From positions 15,691,294 to 15,755,293 of the forward strand of contig JAAALK010000284.1 in NCBI GenBank assembly GCA_019279435.1: a DNA stretch of 64,000 bases, written 5' to 3'. The position numbers and the translations under genes are program-made. Shown here one piece after another: positions 56,483-64,000 of this stretch; within the stretch, counting starts at the first letter, position 1, and each line of letters opens with the position of its first letter. Under the pieces are notes generated by a model that was not told the origin of the DNA, searched no databases, and saw only the letters and a program-made list of their open reading frames with translations. The DNA is from Zizania palustris (Eukaryota > Streptophyta > Magnoliopsida > Poales > Poaceae).

Positions 56483-57629
56483 ATCTCCCCCTTGATGAGT
56501 GCATTGACAACCAAATTCAAGTTCAAGAAAAATTAAAAGATTTTCAGCACACAAGTGACCATAAAAACTCAGAAACGAGCCAAATCATGTCACTTGACAA
56601 AGAATTTTCCTCCCCCCTTTTTAAAAGAGTAAAAGCCCCTTCGGCAAATCTCCCCTTTTTCAAGATAAAAACTCCCTTGAGTAATTTAATTTTACCCCCT
56701 TGCAACAGAGAACCTTGCAACAGAGAACTCAAAACTTTCTCCCCCTTTGGCAATGCAAGCATCAAGGAGCATGTAAAAGATGCATTGCTTGGAAATGAGC
56801 AGAATTGCAAAGACATATAAAGCAAAAATATGCCAACAGTAATACCAATGATCAGGGGCTCAGCTCAATTTATCATTCTCTAAAAACATGATGACAGCAT
56901 GTGATTTTATCATTTTTGAAATAAAAGCATCACCACTTAGTCAAGGAAGCTAGATCAGTAAAAGCAGGGACTGCGCAAAGCTAGTCAATTTCTACTCTAG
57001 ACAGACAAGTCCAGTTCGAATGGAGCAATGAAAGCAAACTTGATGAACAAATAATTTTGTTGTTCTTTTCTTAATGCCAGGGGTTATTTGTTTGTCCACC
57101 TTATACATTCCAATCAGGCCAAGCCTAGGCATGAAAGCCATCAGAAGCTTAAGGCAATGATTTTGGCAGACACTACACTATTCCAGTTCAGACCAATGTG
57201 CAATGGTAAGCAGTCTAGAATAGAGTAGTGCGACAAACAAACCCACCTGGATCTTGTTGCTTGAAGCATGCAAATCATGGATGTTGGAATTGTGATTAGG
57301 TTGTTTCGCACTTTACGAGTATCCATGAGTATGGAGAAAAATTTTTCAAGTTGCACAAATTAGCATCCAGAGAAAAAGTGTCTTGCTATCAAGCAGATAA
57401 AAGATAGCTAAAACAATCCTGCCTATACTAGCTAGAGTCAAGACAGAAGCGGTGAGCACGATTTGATTTTGGAAATAAAACATCATGCACATTAATGTTT
57501 CAGATGAATTAAAAAGAGCTGAGCTGTCATGATTTCATGAATTATATTCAGGCATATAAGTGCAAAAGATGTAAATGCAATTTCAACACATAATTAGCAA
57601 ATGCACATCAATCTAAATCTGCTCCCCCC
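56483..57629 (-). other. Element D non-coding 3' region
   Basis: Equivalent of 46425-47548 in element C, with the same words in reverse complement. No gene is seen. Confidence 0.75.
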
Positions 57630-60535
57630 TCACAGAATGCTGTAAGGGTGACAAACACCAAGTTCCCCACGCAAGTAAGCAAAACGAGAAGCATCGAGGG
57701 GTTTAGTGAAAATATCGGCTAGCTGGCGTTGGGTATCAACATATTGAAGTTCAATATCACCCTTCTCATTGTGATCTCTGAGAAAATGATATCGCACATC
57801 AATGTGTTTGGTTCTGGAGTGCTGAACCGGGTTGTTTGCAATACAAATAGCACTAGTGTTATCACAGAAAAGTGGAACACTCTTATAATCTAACCCGAAA
57901 TCCCGCAAAGTGGAAACCATCCACAAAATCTGAGAGCAACAGCTAGCTGCAGCAACATATTCGGCCTCAGCCGTCGATTGTGCAACACTAGACTGTTTGC
58001 GGGAAGACCAGCAAACCAAAGAAGTACCCAGAAAATGACAAGTACCAGAGGTACTCTTCCTATCAATCCTACACCCAGCAAAATCCGCATCAGAATAACC
58101 TCGAAGACATAAAGATGAAGATGTTGAATACCATATGCCAAATTCGAGGGTATGTTTGAGATACCTGAGTATGCGTTTTACCGCTTGGCGGTGCGAAGCT
58201 CGTGGTGAAGCCTGAAACCGAGCGCACAGACATACTGCGAAGTGTATGTCCGGCCTCGTAGCAGTCAAGTAGAGGAGGGAGCCGATCATGCTTCGGAACT
58301 CCTTCTGATCTACGGCTTCTCCATCTTTGTCAGGATCCAATGCTACATATGTAGCCATTGGAGTGGCGAGGGGCTTCGCATCTGCCATCAAATACCCCCG
58401 CTCAAGCAGAAAAGACTTAAGTCTATCATACCATGCCCGAGGGGCCTGCTTGAGTCCATAAAGAGCCTTATGAAGTTTAAGGACTTTATGTGGGTACTTG
58501 GGGTTTTCAAAACCAGGGGGTTGTTTTACATAAACATCTTCGCCTATGAAGCCATTAAGAAAAGCACTTTTGACATCCATTTGATAGAGTTTGAATCCCC
58601 GGGATGTCGCAAAGGCAAGCAAAATCCTAATGGCCTCAAGGCGAGCAACAGGTGCAAAAGTTTCAGTAAAATCAATCCCTTCTAGTTGAGAATAACCCTA
58701 AGCTACAAGCCTAGCCTTATTTCTGACTATAGTCCCATCCTCCCCTTGTTTGTTTTTGAAAATCCATTTTGTTCCAATGAAATGAACATTTGGTGGAGGA
58801 TCAACTAGTGACCAGACTTGGTTTCTCTCAAAATTTTCAAGTTCCTCATGCATGGCATTGATCCAATTAGAATCAGAAAGTGCATGACTAACATCTAAGG
58901 GCTCGAAAGAAGCAACAAAAGCGGAATCAATAAAATGAGCATGAGAACATGTTACCCTTTGATCAAGCTCACCAATGATCTGCTCGGGAGGGTGCATCCT
59001 TTGAACATGATGTGGAGCCTCGCGGCGGGATGCAGTCTCCCCCTCAACTTGTGCGTTGGAGTGGTCCAAGATGACCGATGTCGAGGTAGTCACTTCGGGA
59101 CCTCGTGCCGAAGTAGTTGAAGCGGGGTCAGCTTCGGGGGTTGATGTCGAGGGTAGTAGGGGTTCATCCTCGAACTCTCCGGGATTTTCATCTTCGAAGA
59201 TGGTTTGTTCCATGTCGTGTTCATTTGCCTGTTCAAGAGCAAAACTAACAGAGGGGGTTGATTCATCAAAATTCACATCACATGACTCGATGACAGTGTT
59301 AGTTTCCAAGTTATAAACACGATAAGAATGACCATGTGTAGTGTAACCCAAAAAGATCCCGTCAGAAGAACGCGACTCAAATTTATCCAAATTACCACGT
59401 TTTAGGATAAAGCAACGACAGCCAAAAACTCGAAGATGAGTAACCTTGGGCTGTCTCCCAAAACACAGCTCATAAGATGTCAAGTTTAAAATTGAGCGCA
59501 AGAATATTCGGTTTGAGATGTAGCAAGCAGTGTTCATGGCCTCAACCCAGAATTTTCTAGGAGTCCTATGCTCATCAGCATCGTCCTAGCCATCTCAACC
59601 AAAGTGCGGTTCTTCCTTTCAACAACACCATTTTGTTGAGGAACCCACGGAGTAGAGAATTGATGTTCTATGCCATGCTCCATGCAAAAGTCAACAAAGA
59701 GACTGTTTTTGAACTCGGTGCCATTATCACTTCGAATGAATTTCAATGCACCTGGGAGTTCAGTGAAAAGTCTCAAAGCCAAGCTCCGAAAGTGTGAAAA
59801 CACTTCATCCTTGTTGGCAAGAAAGAAGACCCAAGAGTAGCGAGAGAAATCGTCGACAATGACTAAAACATACCACTTGCCGCCCAAAGAACTAACCCGA
59901 GAAGGACCTACAGTGTCCATGTGGAGAAGTTCTCTGGGTTGTTCAGTCATCACTGTGGTGACTGGCGAATGCGAAGCGACAATCATTTTTCCATGTCGAC
60001 AAGGAGCGCAAACTAAATTCTTCTCAAACTTGAGCTTGGGCAATCCTCGGATCAGACCTAGGGTGCTCAGACGAGCGAGCAACTCAAAGCTCATATGCCC
60101 TAGTCTCCTATGCCATTTCCAAAGCTTAGAAGTAGAATGTGCAACGAGACAATGAGAAGAACCAGATGACTCTGAAAAATCAGCTCCAAAAACTCTCCCA
60201 ACTCTAAAGATCTTACATACCACAACGCCATCAGAATTGAGTACTTGCGAAGTATCGCGATGGAATCGCACTTCGAAGCCCTCATCAAGCAACTGAGATA
60301 CAGACAACAAATTGTATCCCAGGTTTTCAACCAAAGCAACATCTTTGAGAGTGAAATTCGAATTAATTCTTACCACACCTTTACCTTTCACTCTACTCCT
60401 TCGATTGTTTCCGAAGGTGATATGTTCCCTTTGCTTGGTTGTGGTGAGGCTGGAGAACCATGCTGCATCTCCGGTCATGTGGCACAAACAACCAGAGTCC
60501 ATGATCCACGTGCCTTCCAAGCCTCGATCTGTCGC
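57630..60535 (-). pseudogene. Element D pol, RT catalytic core deleted
   Basis: Read on minus. Protease MDSGC (about 60505-60490; the next residues read LCHMTG, where C has SRHMTG), integrase with the zinc region and catalytic D, D and E, RT N-terminal part, then RNase H to the stop at 57630. Breaks: one-base loss near 59578 after the integrase core, and TAG at about 58698 (CAG in C). Between ERGYLM and ADAKPLATPM (near 58385) a net 261 bp present in C (45394-45656) is missing. This removes the YVDD catalytic motif while keeping frame. The C-terminus is intact compared with C. Confidence 0.9.
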
Positions 60536-62872
60536 CTACACATGATAAGAATATGTCGATCGCTCAGTGCTGGGGTGAGTGAAAAAATGACGAGGCATCC
60601 AACACTGAGTGACACGAGTAGTAGGTGCAGTAAAAATAGACGGTCTACGCACATGATAATCTGAATGATACAAAGTGCGAGGTCTACCTACATGCTGTGA
60701 TCGAACAACATGTCGAGGTCTCCTACTCTGATGAGGTACAAAGCTACTCGCCTGGGGTCTACCACCATATGGAACATGGTGAAAACCTCGAGGAGCAAAA
60801 CCTCTCTGAGAAGCACGAGGAGCCTCAAAACCAGGACGATAGTACAACTCAGACTCATGCATACCTAAAGATGGGTAATGCATGTCCTGGTAACTCATTG
60901 CCTGAGAGCGTCGCTCATCCTTGATGCGACGAAAACAGAACCCAACCAAATGACCCGCCCGCTGACAATAGGAACAATGAACACTCTCCTCAGGGCACTC
61001 TCATGGGTCTTAGGAGCAACTCTCACAGGCTCCTTGGGCTTCTGCTGAGTGGTTTTCTTGGGAGGATTCTTCTTGGCAGGAGGAGTGGTTTTCTTTGGTG
61101 CTCGGGTAGGCTTTTTGGATGATGGGATGTCTAATAGAGCTCTCTCTTTCTCTAGGGTAGTGGGAGAGGTAAAAATAGTTTTGTTTCCATTCTCTGAAGG
61201 AATCCTCTCAAAACCCAAACCTAGAGCTAACCCTGCTCTGTCAGCACACATCTTGGTCTTGGCCAAGAGCAAATCTATCCTACCCTTTCCCTCAGTGCAT
61301 TTATTAACCACGGAAAGAAGGTATTCATTTTCTGACATGAGGTTCTCAGCTCGCTCTCTAACAGTGCCTAGCTGGTCTTTAAGGGTAATGCACGTGTCAC
61401 AAACAGGCTGCACATCCTTAGAACTACCGGCCCTCTCCAATCTAGCCTCTAAATCATGAACATGTTTATCACGTAAATTAATGCTCTCGCGCAATAAAGA
61501 ACAGTTCATGCATTCAATATTATCATGAGGTCTAGAATCCACCACCAAAAGCTGCTTCTGTGCAGTCTCAAGCTCAGAAAGAGTTTGAGCATGTACAGAA
61601 CGTAACTGAGCAAGCTCACCCATGACAACAGAACAAGATTCACATTCAGCATCATTTACTTTAGACTTAAGCATGGCATATTCAGTAGAAACAGATTCTA
61701 GCCTAAGTCTAAGGTCTTTTCTTTCTCTAGCGGCTTGCACAAGTAATCTATCCTGACCAAGAACTACTTCATTCAGCTCATTTAATTTTATTGAAAGCTG
61801 GTCATAGGATAGTGGTACCTCAGATGAGTCAAGCTCATCTCCGCTGTGATCGCTGTCGGCCATGAAGCAAAGGCCGGTGAAGTCTCGTCCCTTCTTGTCC
61901 TTCTTGTCTTCCTTCCTTGGGGACTCCTCCTCCTCAGAGCTCGACTCCTCAGTTGAGGAAGTGTCGATGTCGCTGAGAGCAGCAACAAAAGCTCTGGAAG
62001 CGGCTTTGGCTACTCTCTTAGCCACCTTGCCGTGCTTGCCCTTCACAAAGGGTTTCCTCTCCTTCTTGTGGTATTTGGGGCGCTCACTCTCATCTCTCTT
62101 CTCGAGCTTAAGGCAATTGGCCTTAATATGAGAAGTGTCGCCACATTCAAAGCAACCACTGAAACCACTTCTCCTCTGATCCCATCTTTCATGATGAAAA
62201 CGGGTGAACCTTCTGGCAATGAGAGCAAGCTCATCATCATCCAGAGTGTCCACCTGCTCCTTTGTGACGGAAACCAGGGAGGACAAAGCTACTCTCTGTG
62301 GACTTTAGCTTGCTAAAGAGCTCATCACAGGTCAATGTGTCATAACCTGTGGACTCCTCAATGCTGGATATCTTTACCTCCCATATGCTACGGTCAAGAG
62401 CATAGAGAAGCTTGATAGCCCTATCGTGATCATTGTAAGCAAGCGTCCTGTTGGACCGCAAGTTACTCACTATAGCATCAAAGCGCGAAAACATGGCATC
62501 TATAGATTCACCAGGTGCCTGCACAAACAGCTGATACTGTTGATTGTATGTGCTTTGGCGCCTGGCCTTGATCTGTGTAGAGCCCTCATGAAAAATAGTG
62601 AGTGTTGTCCAAATCTCCCTAGCAGTCCTAAGGTGCTGCACCCTATCAAACTCACTCCGGCTCAAACCAATGAACAATATGTTTCTTGCCTTGGAGTTGG
62701 CATTATACTGATCTTTTTCTGTTTGAGAGGTGCGAGTCTCAGGGATGGAGTATTGTGAGTCCACAATCTCCCAAATTGCATTTCCTTGGCTTAGCAAGTA
62801 AGCCTCCATGCGCACCTTCTAGTATGCAAAATCAGTCCCATCGAACAGAGGAATTTTACTGCCTCTGTCCAT
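60536..62872 (-). pseudogene. Element D gag
   Basis: Same domain order as C gag. ATG at 62872. A TAG at about 62820 stands where C has TGG. A deletion near 62295-62300 removes about 130 bp between the capsid part and the first knuckle and shifts the frame. Knuckle 1 lies at about 62155-62115. Knuckle 2 is out of frame because of a small insertion near 60985. The terminal TAG (60538-60536) is shared with element C. Confidence 0.88.
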
Positions 62873-62922
62873 GTCGCCAACAGATCACAAAACCGGTTAA
62901 GGTCAACTGGTGATCTTAACCT

Positions 62923-62934
62923 GCTCTGATACCA
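62923..62934 (-). promoter_or_regulatory. Primer-binding site (tRNA-iMet), element D
   Basis: GCTCTGATACCA on plus, the reverse complement of the tRNA-iMet site seen in A and C, two bases from the LTR end at 62937. Confidence 0.92.
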
Positions 62935-62936
62935 AT

Positions 62937-64000
62937 TGTTGGACCGGAAACGGCGACCAGAGGGGGGGGGGGGGGCGGGTGAATGGGAGCTTTTAAAAAC
63001 TTGGGCTAAAAATAGCCTTCGGTTTTAATTCTGTCTACTGCGGAACAGGCTTCGAACACCAACCTTCGAAGGTCTGGTTCGGAGGTATTTGACAACTCCG
63101 AACACAGGCTTCGCAAGGAGTAAAAGTCCGAAGCCAAGAAGACTTCGCTCCAACCACAACCCCGAAAACACTCTGCTAAGTCAGTGCAGGCTCCGCACAC
63201 AGGGTGCTTCGAGCAGGCTTCACACTTCACCCTTCGCAAGAGTGGACTACCCTCTGTGGACTTCGACCTAATACTTAGCGACAGCAACTGGTGCTGAGCT
63301 TCGTACTGCGAAGGTCTAAACGCACACTAACGGACTTCGCTAAGGGCTTCGACACGAGAAGCAAACGGGCTACGATCAGGGCTTCGCTAGTAAGCTGCGA
63401 GGTCTAGCCTCTTGCTACACAGAGCGAACGCACACTGAAAAACACACTTCGCCAACACAGGCTTCGATGCACTGTCACAAGTCACTCAAGGTGTCACACA
63501 AATGGACGAAGTATGCAACGAGGTATGTAAAACAAGCTCAAGCAAAATGCACACAGAAGCAGGGCTTCGCCGCTTGAACAAGGAACACAATAAAATTGAT
63601 CTCACTGGATGAATACAGAGTGGAGGCTAGTACAGGAGCTCAACAGTAAATGCTCAAAGTGTTAAATGTTACCTACCCAACCCCCATATTTATAGCCACT
63701 ATTCACCCAAGTAAAATGACTACTTTACCCCTAGGGTTTACACCAGATTTGTCTCTACAGAATGGAGGGGTACAAAAGGTAATCAACTTTATTCTGGAGG
63801 CTTCTCTGTCAGCTTTGCAGAGGGGACAGCGTCAGCTTTTTGTAGAGCAGACAATGTCAGCCTTTGCTGTCTTTGACCTTCCTGAAGCCCCCCTTCGCAC
63901 GTGAAGGGTGCGGTAGCTTTGGCGAGAAGCCTTGAGCCTGACGGCCTTCGCTTCACCGAAGTCAGCCTCCGATATAGTGACGGTTTTGAGCCGAAGCCGT
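62937..64000 (-). repeat. Element D 5' LTR, cut by window end
   Basis: Matches 54486-55550 with few differences. The main one is an expanded G run (14 G, then C, then GGG at 62962-62979) where the 3' LTR has 7 G (54511-54517). Confidence 0.92.

Larger units (their letters stand above)
54486..64000 (-). mobile_element. Element D: SIRE/Maximus-like Copia, minus, 5' end outside window
   Basis: Same family as element C. On the plus strand, its 3' LTR is 54486-56482, the non-coding 3' region 56483-57629, pol 57630-60535, gag 60536-62872, PBS 62923-62934, and the 5' LTR starts at 62937 and runs out of the window. The five bases before it are AAAAT; the other duplication is not visible. It carries its own set of defects, different from those of C. 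Confidence 0.93.

Overview
The window is nuclear DNA of a flowering plant, almost certainly a grass (Poaceae). The evidence is one intron-split plant gene inside several layers of nested LTR retrotransposons (SIRE/Maximus-like Copia, Tat-lineage and chromovirus-type Gypsy), a hAT DNA transposon and a probable Helitron. There are no bacterial operons, rRNA, convincing tRNA genes or CRISPR arrays. Species cannot be fixed from the sequence.

Layout. 1-4.9 kb is AT-rich intergenic DNA with a GC-rich island (1.48-2.05 kb), a tandem duplication and some small palindromes. 5.4-14.9 kb, minus strand, is the only host protein gene with good support: a four-exon R3H-SUZ nucleic-acid-binding protein gene (339 codons when spliced). 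Its 7.8-kb first intron holds a complete but decayed hAT element (7224-10831, 8-bp target duplication), a Gypsy LTR fragment (from 10971) and a probable Helitron (11572-14143) carrying a promoter/first-exon-like fragment. 15.2-16.3 kb contains degenerate tandem repeats, a MITE-like patch and a CACTA-like terminal motif.

16.4-30.3 kb is a rearranged cluster of a gag-only Copia family: element A (plus) and element B (minus). Its long LTRs are A/T-rich and non-coding. The cluster has a head-to-head LTR junction at 18.3 kb and a 340-bp stretch (23967-24306) that matches R3H intron 1 without the hAT element. Element B is interrupted at 30289 by a Tat-lineage Gypsy element (plus). That element has a decayed gag-pol with two RNase H domains, a phased series of stem-loops behind pol, and a spliced antisense gene. 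At 38187 the antisense gene is cut by a minus-strand chromovirus-type Gypsy whose polyprotein has lost RT and RNase H by an in-frame deletion. Two SIRE-like Copia elements sit inside the chromovirus: element C (plus, 38678-49595, complete with 5-bp target duplication) and element D (minus, 54486 to beyond the window end). The right-hand parts of B, Tat, chromovirus and D lie outside the window.

Relative order of events: B, then Tat, then chromovirus, then C and D. In the intron, the LTR preceded the copying of the 340-bp block, which preceded the hAT insertion. None of the retroelements retains an intact polyprotein here; mobility would need proteins supplied in trans.
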